Translations under genes and position numbers: made by a program | Source of the DNA: Microbacteriaceae bacterium | Lineage (GTDB): Bacteria; Actinomycetota; Actinomycetes; Actinomycetales; Microbacteriaceae | Direction of reading: 5' to 3' | DNA length: 13,165 bases | Assembly: GCA_016463265.1 (NCBI GenBank) | Contig: JAEMRP010000011.1 | Location: forward strand, 1-13,165 | The notes under the pieces: generated by a model | Told to the model about the DNA's origin: nothing | Seen by the model: only the letters and a program-made list of their open reading frames with translations | Database searches by the model: none | In this document: positions 1-8,962 of the stretch, piece by piece | Numbering within the stretch: position 1 is the stretch's first letter | How the letters are laid out: each line of letters opens with the position of its first letter

Positions 1-1470
1 AGCGCCCACAGACCCCATGAGGCCGAGGAAATCGATACCCGTGAGGTTCAGCGCAGCCAAGGCGATAATCACAGTGAGACCAGCGAAAGTCACGGAGTTT
101 CCGGATGTTCCGTTGGCGAGTGCAATTGATTCCGCGACCGGCATGCCCGCCTTCAACTGACGGCGGTGGCGATTAAGGATGAATAGGGAATAGTCGATTC
201 CGACGGCGAGCCCCAGCATCACTCCGAGAATTGGGGTCGTCGTTGTCGATTCCACCACGGCCGCAAGAGCGACGCTCGATGCACCTGAGATTGCGACGCC
301 GACGATGGCCGAGAGAACGGGGAGGCCCGCGGCCACGAGCGTTCCGAGCATCACGAACAGAACTATGGCGGCGACGAGAAGCCCGACGATTTCACCGGGT
401 CCGAGCAGTCCCCCGAGCGAACGGGTGAGATCTTGTGAAAACTCAACCTGGATGTTTTCGGTTGCCGTGCCGGCTAAAGCCGCGACAACGGCTTCTTTGT
501 CGGAGGTTTCCACTTCCGATATCGGCGTGGTGAACATTACGCTACCCGTTGCGGTTTGGTTGTCGGTCGACACGACTCGGAACTTGGTAGTTCCCTCCAT
601 GATGATTCGCGCAAAGGTGAATTCAACGCGTGCATCGTCCAGTTTTGACTGACCTCGGTCGAGTTTACGTTGAGCGCGCGCGAGGCTCTTGTCGCCGTCA
701 TCCGCCTGTCGTTCGGCGTCGTCGATGCTTGCCCAGCCCGCGTTTATCTTGGCCTGGCCTTCGCGGATGTCGTATAGGGCGTCGTCTATCGTCGCGAGAC
801 CGCCGTAAACCGCGGAGAGACTCCCGTTGAGCTCCGCGATCTCGGCATCATGGCCTCCGAGACCCGTGTAATAGGCGATTCCTGCTTCAATTTCGGCTTT
901 GGTGTCATATAAATCAGCGGCAGCCGACTCAAGCTTTGCCAGGCCTTTGTCGAGCTTTTTCTGATTTGCCGCCAACTCGACCCGTCCATCGGCGAGGTCA
1001 ACCCGCGCCGCCGCGAGGTCCTTTAGCCCCTTGTCAATCTTTGCCTGGCCGTTGTCAATCTTTTTCTGACCCTTGTCAAATTTGCCGGGGGCGGCAGCGA
1101 CATCGCGCGCGTTCTCATCGAGCGTCGCCTGGACATCGAACGGATCAACCGTGTCATCAACGGCGGGGAGGTCGTGAACCGATACCAATGCGGCGGTGAT
1201 GTTCTTTTTTTCCTCGTCGGTGAACGGTTGCCCGTCGGTCTTGTGGAAAACCACTTGACCGACACCGCGGCTCGCATCGCTGAATTTCGTTTCGAGTGTT
1301 TCGATGGTCGTTTGGGCGTCGGTGCCATTGATTGTCATGGCGGTAGAGAATGTGCCCCCGGCCGTTGCCGCAATTCCAGCCACGATTCCGATGACGGCAA
1401 TCCACCCGACGATGACGAGCCACGCCCGACGTGCGGAGAACTGTCCGAGCCGGTAAAGAAATTGGGACAC
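1..1470 (-). CDS. MMPL/RND-family membrane transporter with LxxG heptad-repeat domain (N-terminal part, cut by window edge)
   Basis: The minus strand is open from GTG at 1470 to the window edge: 490 codons, with the C-terminus missing. The protein starts with a short cytoplasmic tail and a transmembrane helix at about residues 16-38. A long extracytoplasmic region follows, then a block of hydrophobic helices from about 361 onward. The motif GLAVGIDYSLF at 420-430 contains the Asp426-Tyr427 pair typical of the MMPL/RND proton-relay helix. Residues 130-188 and 237-285 are heptad repeats, for example KGQKKID and KGLAKLE, with Leu/Ile-x-x-Gly spacing like that of YhgE/Pip-type proteins. They probably form a coiled-coil hairpin outside the membrane. 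The start is supported by GAAGGG six bases upstream. The family exports lipids, drugs or other hydrophobic compounds using the proton gradient; the substrate here is unknown. The divergent tetR and shared operators suggest inducible efflux. Confidence 0.9.
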   Translation of the reverse strand, partial: MSQFLYRLGQFSARRAWLVIVGWIAVIGIVAGIAATAGGTFSTAMTINGTDAQTTIETLETKFSDASRGVGQVVFHKTDGQPFTDEEKKNITAALVSVHDLPAVDDTVDPFDVQATLDENARDVAAAPGKFDKGQKKIDNGQAKIDKGLKDLAAARVDLADGRVELAANQKKLDKGLAKLESAAADLYDTKAEIEAGIAYYTGLGGHDAEIAELNGSLSAVYGGLATIDDALYDIREGQAKINAGWASIDDAERQADDGDKSLARAQRKLDRGQSKLDDARVEFTFARIIMEGTTKFRVVSTDNQTATGSVMFTTPISEVETSDKEAVVAALAGTATENIQVEFSQDLTRSLGGLLGPGEIVGLLVAAIVLFVMLGTLVAAGLPVLSAIVGVAISGASSVALAAVVESTTTTPILGVMLGLAVGIDYSLFILNRHRRQLKAGMPVAESIALANGTSGNSVTFAGLTVIIALAALNLTGIDFLGLMGSVGA

Positions 1471-1489
1471 GGGAAACCCTTCACGATTT

Positions 1490-1524
1490 ATTGCACTAGT
1501 GAATAAATCATTGCACTAGTGCAG
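1490..1524. promoter_or_regulatory. Tandem operator, two CACTAGTG palindromes 20 bp apart
   Basis: The 12-base string ATTGCACTAGTG occurs at 1490-1501 and again at 1510-1521. Each copy contains the 8-bp palindrome CACTAGTG (1494-1501 and 1514-1521). The second copy extends to the perfect 12-bp palindrome TGCACTAGTGCA (1512-1523). The centres are exactly 20 bp apart, about two helical turns, so two protein dimers would bind the same face. One copy sits between -35 and -10 of the transporter promoter, the other over its start site. The second copy also covers the -35 position for tetR. TetR-family proteins bind such palindromes, so the adjacent TetR is the likely ligand (inference). Confidence 0.75.
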
Positions 1525-1535
1525 AAATCTGTCAA
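1507..1535 (-). promoter_or_regulatory. Promoter of the MMPL transporter gene
   Basis: On the minus strand a perfect -35 box TTGACA (1535-1530) is followed by a 17-bp spacer and a -10-like AATGAT (1512-1507, four of six consensus bases). Transcription would start near 1500 and give a leader of about 30 bases that includes the GAAGGG ribosome site. The downstream operator copy lies inside the spacer, so a bound repressor would block RNA polymerase. The promoter is read from sequence only. Confidence 0.65.
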
Positions 1536-1542
1536 ATCGGGC

Positions 1543-1548
1543 TAGACT
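1543..1548 (+). promoter_or_regulatory. -10 box of tetR (leaderless start)
   Basis: TAGACT fits the actinobacterial TANNNT -10 pattern and ends exactly six bases before the tetR ATG at 1555, so transcription should begin at or next to the A of the start codon. No Shine-Dalgarno precedes the ATG. No good -35 is visible; its expected position falls on the second operator copy, which suggests autorepression. Confidence 0.55.
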
Positions 1549-1554
1549 CATCAC

Positions 1555-2166
1555 ATGAGCGGCGCGACAAGCATTGACACAGGCACCAGCCACGTGCTCG
1601 GTCGTAGGCCGAAATCAACGCTGGACGAGATAATCCTCGTCGCATGGTCGCTCTTCGAGCGAGACGGATTTGACTCGACAACCATGGCGAATGTTGCGTC
1701 GGCTGCTGGAATTTCCCGACGGACGCTCTTCAACTACTTTGCGACCAAAGAAGCACTGTTGTATCCCGCGGTGGATGAGTACATGGAATATTTCGGTGCA
1801 CTTTTGATGGACCGGCCTCGGAATGAGCCTCTGTTCCAGTCACTCGAATACTGCCTTCACCACAGTCACGACAAGCAAATTCAACTTGAAGACAGATTCA
1901 ATCCGGGTCCAATTGTGCACGCCGCGCGATTGAGCGACGGTGCGGTTCGTTATTCACGGGACCATTGGGCTCGCGAAATGGAGCAAGCGGTGGCGCGACG
2001 CCTCGAGGGTCAACCTGGCGGCGCGGCACTCGCTGGATTCGTCGGCGCACTCGCCGCCCAGGTCTGGACCGAGATCACCAAACATCTCAAAGCGGCTGGT
2101 CCGGACGGCGACGTCACTGAGGCGTTGGCCGAAGTCATGACGTCACTTCGGAAGCTCTTTTCCTAA
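1555..2166 (+). CDS. TetR-family transcriptional repressor
   Basis: The product is 203 residues, the usual TetR-family length. The N-terminal DNA-binding domain spans about residues 18-70. Its helix-turn-helix lies near 42-63 and includes MANVASAAGISRRTLFNYF, followed by KEALL, the family's typical continuation. The rest is a helical ligand-binding and dimerization domain with no recognisable ligand signature. The gene is divergent from an MMPL transporter across an 84-bp gap with twin palindromic operators, the classic layout of a local efflux repressor released by an effector compound. The ATG at 1555 fits a leaderless transcript. It converges on the pirin gene with only 11 bp between stop codons. 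Family assignment is firm; target and ligand are inferred. Confidence 0.93.
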   Translation: MSGATSIDTGTSHVLGRRPKSTLDEIILVAWSLFERDGFDSTTMANVASAAGISRRTLFNYFATKEALLYPAVDEYMEYFGALLMDRPRNEPLFQSLEYCLHHSHDKQIQLEDRFNPGPIVHAARLSDGAVRYSRDHWAREMEQAVARRLEGQPGGAALAGFVGALAAQVWTEITKHLKAAGPDGDVTEALAEVMTSLRKLFS

Positions 2167-2177
2167 CAGACCGAGCT

Positions 2178-3038
2178 CTACCGCGGCGTCAACGTCACGT
2201 TCGGCAATTCGGGCGCGGGAATCCAGCCGCCAACCCGATCGGCAAACGATGGGTAGGTGTGAAGGTTCCAATCCATTCGCATTTCTTCGATTTCCTCGTG
2301 AGTTCGTGCGATGAAGTTCCACCACATCAGGATTGGTTCGCGGAACGGCTCGCCGCCGATGACAATCGCGGTTCCAGCGCCAGTGAGAGCGAGTTCGCCC
2401 GCGCCCACCGATGAGTACCACAGTGCACTCGGTGGAACATCGTCACCGTTCGCCGACATCGAACCGGCGATGTTCAGGACCCCGTACTCCCACGCGGGGT
2501 TGAGCGGAATCGAACCGCGAGTTCCAACGGACACCTCGGCCCCTACGAGCGGGCTAAAGACGGTCGCGGGCGACGTTGCCGAACCCCATTCGCCAATGAA
2601 CACCTGAGCAACGTGTTCGCCGAATGTCGCGGTGGGGACCGTTTCGACGTGTTCGAACGTGGGCCGCATCGAGCGCACTGCGTCAGGGAGCGCAATCCAC
2701 AGTTGAACGGCGTGGAGCGAAGTCGGTCCAGGCAGGCTCCGCTCGCTGTGCGACACACCAGAGCCAGCGGTCATGAGATTGAGTGAGCCGGGCGTCACGT
2801 TCTGGGCGGTCCCTGTGCTGTCGCGGTGATCGATGAGTCCGTCCAACAACCACGTCACGGTTTGCAATCCCGTGTGCGGGTGGGCGGCGACCGTCATTCC
2901 GTCGACCTGTTCCGTCGGCCCGAAGTGGTCCACGAACACCCACGCACCGATTCGGCGAAGTTTCGCGTGAGGGATTGTCCGTCGGACGTCCACTTCGGTT
3001 CGAGTCGTCAATTTCACGATGCGCGGTTCGATAATCAC
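2178..3038 (-). CDS. Pirin-family cupin protein
   Basis: The chosen start, GTG at 3038, gives 286 residues, within the normal pirin range. The N-terminal cupin holds HPHTGLQTVTWLLDG and later SGVSHSERS. Numbered from this start, His53, His55, His97 and Glu99 match the four metal ligands known in human pirin (His56, His58, His101, Glu103). Pirins bind iron, and some act as quercetin 2,3-dioxygenases or redox-sensitive regulators; the role here is not determined. The frame stays open upstream to 3182, but that extension runs antisense through the SRP RNA gene and is low-complexity Gly/Arg-rich, so it was rejected. A -10-like GATACT six bases upstream of the GTG at 3038 supports this start. The gene converges on tetR. 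Confidence 0.88.
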   Translation of the reverse strand: MIIEPRIVKLTTRTEVDVRRTIPHAKLRRIGAWVFVDHFGPTEQVDGMTVAAHPHTGLQTVTWLLDGLIDHRDSTGTAQNVTPGSLNLMTAGSGVSHSERSLPGPTSLHAVQLWIALPDAVRSMRPTFEHVETVPTATFGEHVAQVFIGEWGSATSPATVFSPLVGAEVSVGTRGSIPLNPAWEYGVLNIAGSMSANGDDVPPSALWYSSVGAGELALTGAGTAIVIGGEPFREPILMWWNFIARTHEEIEEMRMDWNLHTYPSFADRVGGWIPAPELPNVTLTPR

Positions 3039-3040
3039 TG

Positions 3041-3068
3041 TTCCAGTATCGCCCTCGGGACTTAGACT
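3041..3068 (+). promoter_or_regulatory. Promoter of ffs (SRP RNA)
   Basis: A -35-like TTCCAG (3041-3046), a 16-bp spacer and a -10 TAGACT (3063-3068) precede the SRP RNA. The predicted start near 3075 coincides with the base of the terminal RNA helix. The -10 hexamer is identical to those of tetR and mqo. Confidence 0.55.
3045..3050 (-). promoter_or_regulatory. -10 box of the pirin gene (leaderless start)
   Basis: On the minus strand GATACT (four of six consensus bases) lies exactly six bases before the GTG at 3038. This is the same geometry seen at tetR, dnaX, mqo and the TSUP gene. It overlaps the proposed -35 of the divergent ffs promoter, so the two promoters may compete. Confidence 0.45.
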
Positions 3069-3074
3069 GGTGCC

Positions 3075-3166
3075 AGCCCCTCGCGTGGCGCCACCCAGGC
3101 CAACTCCCCCAGATCGGAAACGAAGCAAGGGTAACCCGGCTCTGGCGGGTGCGCGGGGGGTCTTTT
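3075..3166 (+). ncRNA. ffs: Signal recognition particle RNA, small bacterial type (4.5S)
   Basis: This RNA pairs with Ffh to deliver nascent membrane and secreted proteins to the translocon. The conserved domain IV is visible at 3111-3127 as AGATCGGAAACGAAGCA, aligning base for base in length with E. coli AGGTCCGGAAGGAAGCA. The apical loop is GAAA closed by G-C, instead of GGAA closed by C-G; both are GNRA tetraloops. The stretch GCAAGGGTAA follows. The ends pair: 3077-3085 with 3152-3160 (nine continuous pairs including one U-G), then CACCC 3092-3096 with GGGTG 3147-3151, and GCC 3099-3101 with GGC 3144-3146. A T-rich tract ends the gene. Its place directly upstream of dnaX matches many actinobacteria. 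Exact ends are estimated. Confidence 0.93.
3147..3166 (+). terminator. ffs: 3' end and intrinsic terminator of ffs
   Basis: The G-rich 3' arm of the SRP RNA terminal helix (3147-3160) is followed directly by TCTTTT (3161-3166). The RNA's own closing stem plus the T-tract can act as an intrinsic terminator, separating ffs transcription from dnaX. Confidence 0.55.
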
Positions 3167-3186
3167 CGACTCGTTTACTCACACCT

Positions 3187-3215
3187 CGGCGCTCGCGCCG
3201 ACCAGTGAAAGTCGG
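3187..3215. repeat. Small inverted repeats between ffs and dnaX
   Basis: CGGCGCTCGCGCCG (3187-3200) is a near-perfect palindrome with a two-base centre. It overlaps a second stem, CCGAC (3198-3202) pairing with GTCGG (3211-3215) across an eight-base loop. These could be a weak extra terminator after ffs or a regulator site just upstream of the dnaX promoter. No T-tract follows, so termination is doubtful. Confidence 0.4.
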
Positions 3216-3225
3216 TGCGTGCGGG

Positions 3226-3231
3226 TAATCT
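3226..3231 (+). promoter_or_regulatory. dnaX: -10 box of dnaX (leaderless start)
   Basis: TAATCT fits TANNNT and ends six bases before the GTG at 3238. No Shine-Dalgarno lies at usable spacing: AAAGAG abuts the start codon directly. A leaderless dnaX transcript is therefore the simplest reading. Confidence 0.55.
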
Positions 3232-3237
3232 CAAAGA

Positions 3238-5148
3238 GTGGCAGTCGCTCTCTATCGTCGGTACCGACCCGAATCATTCGATGAACTCATCGGGCAATCT
3301 CAGGTGACCGATCCGTTGCGCGCCGCTCTTCGTCAGAATCGTGTCAATCACGCCTACCTGTTCTCTGGACCGCGCGGTTGTGGCAAGACGACGTCCGCCC
3401 GAATCCTCGCCCGTTGCCTCAATTGCGCCGAAGGCCCGACCGACACGCCGTGTGGAAAGTGTGACAGTTGTCTCGAGTTGTCCCGCGACGGCTCGGGTTC
3501 GCTCGACGTCGTCGAAATCGATGCGGCGAGCCACAATGGTGTCGACGATGCGCGCGAACTTCGAGAACGAGCAGGGTTTGCACCCGCTCGAGACCGATAC
3601 AAAATTTTCATCCTCGACGAAGCACACATGGTCACGCAGCAGGGCTTCAACGCTCTCCTCAAAATCGTCGAAGAGCCGCCCGAGCATGTCAAGTTCATCT
3701 TTGCGACCACGGAACCCGAGAAGGTAATCGGTACGATTCGGTCGCGCACCCACCACTATCCCTTCCGTCTCGTTCCTCCCGCGGTCATGCTCGACTATGT
3801 GACGGAACTCTGCGTCCAGGAAAAAGTCACGATCGAAGACGGCGTTCTCCCTTTGGTTATTCGCGCGGGCGGAGGCTCTGTCCGCGACACCCTCTCTCTG
3901 CTCGACCAGATCATCGCGGGTTCGGATGACAGCACTGTCACGCGCGAGCGCACCAACAACTTGCTGGGCTACACACCGAGCGAACTTCTCGACGAAACCC
4001 TCGATGCGATTGGACGTGGTGAGGCAGCTCACGCCTTCGCGGCAATCGACCGGGTCGTGCAGACCGGGAATGATCCTCGGCGCTTCGTCGAAGATGTTCT
4101 CGAACGTCTGCGCGATTTCATCATTATTGATGCGACCGGCGACGGAGCGGTGGCCGTTCTGCGGGGAATCCCCGCGGACGAAATTACCCGCATGAACGGG
4201 CTCGCCGCTCTGTATGGTGCTGCCGCACTGTCGCGTGCGGCCGACATCGTCAACGCGGCCCTGTCGGGGATGACGGGAACAACACCTCCCCGAATTCACC
4301 TTGAGCTCATGGTCGCCCGGCTTTTGACCGAACTTCCCGACCGGAACATCTCTCAATCGACACCGGTCGTCAACGCGGCTCCCGCGGCTCGTGCAGCAGC
4401 GGTTACCGCTCCCGATGTCATTGCGGCTGCCGCGGCGGTTTACCCGCCCGTTGCTGCGGTTGTTGCTCCCGTCGTGACACCCGCGACGGTCACACAGCCG
4501 GTAGCGTCAACCGTCGAGCCCGGCACGCTGGCGGAAATCCTCGAGGTGTGGCCCGCGATCCTGGAAGACCTCGAGTCGTCGAAGGGCTCGTGGGTTGTCG
4601 TGAACTCGGCTCGCCCCGCGCTTCTCGAGGGGGATGTTCTCACCCTCGAATTTTCTGAGCAAATGTGGGTTGATCGCTTCAAAGAGAACCCGACGAGCGG
4701 AGGTGCCGTATTCGAGGATCTTCGCGAGGCGATTCAGGGTGCACTCGGAGTGCGCCTCCGATTCGTGCCGCGTTTCGGCGTCACGGCCGGTTTGAGTTCG
4801 ACACCACCGGCGAAAACTTTCACTCCCATCGCGGTTGAAACGCCGGCCCCCGCGACGGAAACTCCTACTGAAATCCCGGACGATGACGCGCCGACAACCA
4901 AGATGGCGCCCATTGAAGTGCCCGAAGCAGCAGCACCCGCGCCTGCCGCGTCCATATCCGTCGCGGCCGAATCGGCCGCACCGGAATCGGCGGAACGCCG
5001 CGGCGAATCCGTTATTCGCGAGATGCTGGGCGCCACACTGATTGCCAACATCGACGACGCGGCCACACCGCACGCACGCTCCGCATCGGCCGCCGACAAC
5101 CCCGCGATTTTTGACATCGAGACGACGCCGCGTGAGGGCGACGAGTAA
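3238..5148 (+). CDS. dnaX: DNA polymerase III subunit gamma/tau (clamp loader)
   Basis: The 636-residue product is the ATPase of the clamp-loader complex that places the sliding clamp on DNA at the replication fork. Walker A GPRGCGKT is at 44-51. Zinc ligands Cys63, Cys72, Cys75 and Cys78 follow, and Walker B FILDEAH ends in DEAH at 127-130. Sensor 1 FATTEP is at 155-160 and sensor 2 SVRD at 214-217. The collar domain runs to about 365. A low-complexity Ala/Pro/Val/Thr linker fills about 374-428, then a folded C-terminal domain (about 429-510) and a long acidic Ala/Pro-rich tail. No A-rich slippery run was seen, so a gamma form made by frameshifting is not indicated. GTG was chosen because the protein starts with the usual ALYRRYRP motif. 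recR follows after two bases. Confidence 0.97.
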   Translation: MAVALYRRYRPESFDELIGQSQVTDPLRAALRQNRVNHAYLFSGPRGCGKTTSARILARCLNCAEGPTDTPCGKCDSCLELSRDGSGSLDVVEIDAASHNGVDDARELRERAGFAPARDRYKIFILDEAHMVTQQGFNALLKIVEEPPEHVKFIFATTEPEKVIGTIRSRTHHYPFRLVPPAVMLDYVTELCVQEKVTIEDGVLPLVIRAGGGSVRDTLSLLDQIIAGSDDSTVTRERTNNLLGYTPSELLDETLDAIGRGEAAHAFAAIDRVVQTGNDPRRFVEDVLERLRDFIIIDATGDGAVAVLRGIPADEITRMNGLAALYGAAALSRAADIVNAALSGMTGTTPPRIHLELMVARLLTELPDRNISQSTPVVNAAPAARAAAVTAPDVIAAAAAVYPPVAAVVAPVVTPATVTQPVASTVEPGTLAEILEVWPAILEDLESSKGSWVVVNSARPALLEGDVLTLEFSEQMWVDRFKENPTSGGAVFEDLREAIQGALGVRLRFVPRFGVTAGLSSTPPAKTFTPIAVETPAPATETPTEIPDDDAPTTKMAPIEVPEAAAPAPAASISVAAESAAPESAERRGESVIREMLGATLIANIDDAATPHARSASAADNPAIFDIETTPREGDE

Positions 5149-5150
5149 CG

Positions 5151-5753
5151 ATGTACGAAGGAATCCTGCAAGAACTGATTGACGAATTCGGCCGGCTTCC
5201 GGGCATCGGACCGAAATCGGCACAGCGCATTGCGTTCCACATCATCCAAACGGAATCGTTCGATCCGGCGCGTCTGGCGGAACTACTTCGAACCGTGCGC
5301 GCAAGCGTCAAGTTTTGTGTCACCTGTGGAAATGTGTCTCAAGACGACGAGTGCGCGATTTGCCGTGACCCGCGCCGCCGGCGGGACCAGATTTGTGTTG
5401 TCGAAGAAGCCAAAGACGTCGTTGCAATAGAGCGCACCCGCGAGTTCACGGGTGTTTACCACGTGCTGGGCGGGGCAATCAGTCCGATTGACGGAATTGG
5501 TCCCGATCAATTGCGCATCGCACCGTTGCTGGAACGACTCCGCGACACATCGATCACCGAAATCATCCTCGCCACCGACCCGAACGTCGAAGGAGAAGCG
5601 ACGGCGACCTATCTGTCGCGACTGATCGGGCCGCTGGGAATGATTGTGTCTCGACTTGCGAGCGGATTACCCGTCGGTGGCGACCTCGAATACGCCGATG
5701 AAATCACGCTCGGTCGCGCCTTCGAGGGTCGCACTCGAATCACACAGGCCTAA
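5151..5753 (+). CDS. recR: Recombination mediator protein RecR
   Basis: At 200 residues this is the normal RecR length. RecR works with RecO (and RecF) to load RecA on gapped single-stranded DNA. A helix-hairpin-helix segment, [11 protein letters not shown], is at 16-26. A four-cysteine zinc finger follows with Cys56, Cys59, Cys68 and Cys71. The Toprim domain starts near ICVVEEAKD (81-89) and contains the later motif [15 protein letters not shown]. The ATG lies two bases after the dnaX stop, so the two genes are co-transcribed and probably translationally coupled. The small nucleoid protein gene ybaB, often found between dnaX and recR, is absent here. Confidence 0.96.
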   Translation: MYEGILQELIDEFGRLPGIGPKSAQRIAFHIIQTESFDPARLAELLRTVRASVKFCVTCGNVSQDDECAICRDPRRRRDQICVVEEAKDVVAIERTREFTGVYHVLGGAISPIDGIGPDQLRIAPLLERLRDTSITEIILATDPNVEGEATATYLSRLIGPLGMIVSRLASGLPVGGDLEYADEITLGRAFEGRTRITQA

Positions 5754-5760
5754 ATTTGGG

Positions 5761-5766
5761 TAGAAT
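5761..5766 (+). promoter_or_regulatory. lysC: Possible -10 box upstream of lysC
   Basis: TAGAAT (five of six consensus bases) lies in the 75-bp recR-lysC gap, with a predicted start near 5773 and a leader of roughly 56 bases. No convincing -35 is visible. It overlaps a short inverted repeat, TTGGG (5756-5760) with CCCAA (5770-5774). lysC may have its own promoter in addition to read-through from dnaX-recR. Confidence 0.4.
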
Positions 5767-5828
5767 TTCCCCAATTGGTGGGCAACGACGCGACCGCCTT
5801 CGTCTGACCCTAGAACGAGAGAAAACCC

Positions 5829-8928
<3,100 letters not shown>

Positions 8929-8934
8929 CAAACC

Positions 8935-8940
8935 AGCCTA
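8935..8940 (-). promoter_or_regulatory. -10 box of the TSUP gene (leaderless start)
   Basis: On the minus strand TAGGCT fits TANNNT and ends six bases before the GTG at 8928. Upstream space is shared with the divergent mqo promoter. Confidence 0.5.
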
Positions 8941-8950
8941 CTGGCGCGGA

Positions 8951-8956
8951 TAGACT
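8951..8956 (+). promoter_or_regulatory. mqo: -10 box of mqo (leaderless start)
   Basis: TAGACT ends six bases before the mqo GTG at 8963. The hexamer and spacing match tetR exactly. No Shine-Dalgarno is present at normal spacing, and no clear -35 is visible; its expected place overlaps the start region of the TSUP gene. Confidence 0.55.
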
Positions 8957-8962
8957 GGGCGG

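Noticed and set aside
2505..2517. tRNA T-arm-like string CGGTTCGATTCCG on the minus strand
   Set aside because: It lies in frame inside pirin, encoding part of RGSIPLNP, and no acceptor, D-arm or anticodon arm can be built around it.
3274..4356. Long open frame of 360 codons on the strand opposite dnaX
   Set aside because: It is an antisense shadow of dnaX caused by high-G+C codon use. The translation is Arg-rich with no recognisable motif.
3238..5148. Programmed frameshift in dnaX producing a short gamma form
   Set aside because: No A AAA AAG-type slippery heptamer with a following stem was found in the sequence.
5778..5807. Nine-codon GTG frame upstream of lysC considered as an attenuation leader peptide
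   Set aside because: It has no run of Lys, Thr or Met codons, no good ribosome site, and no terminator/antiterminator pair was seen in the 75-bp gap.
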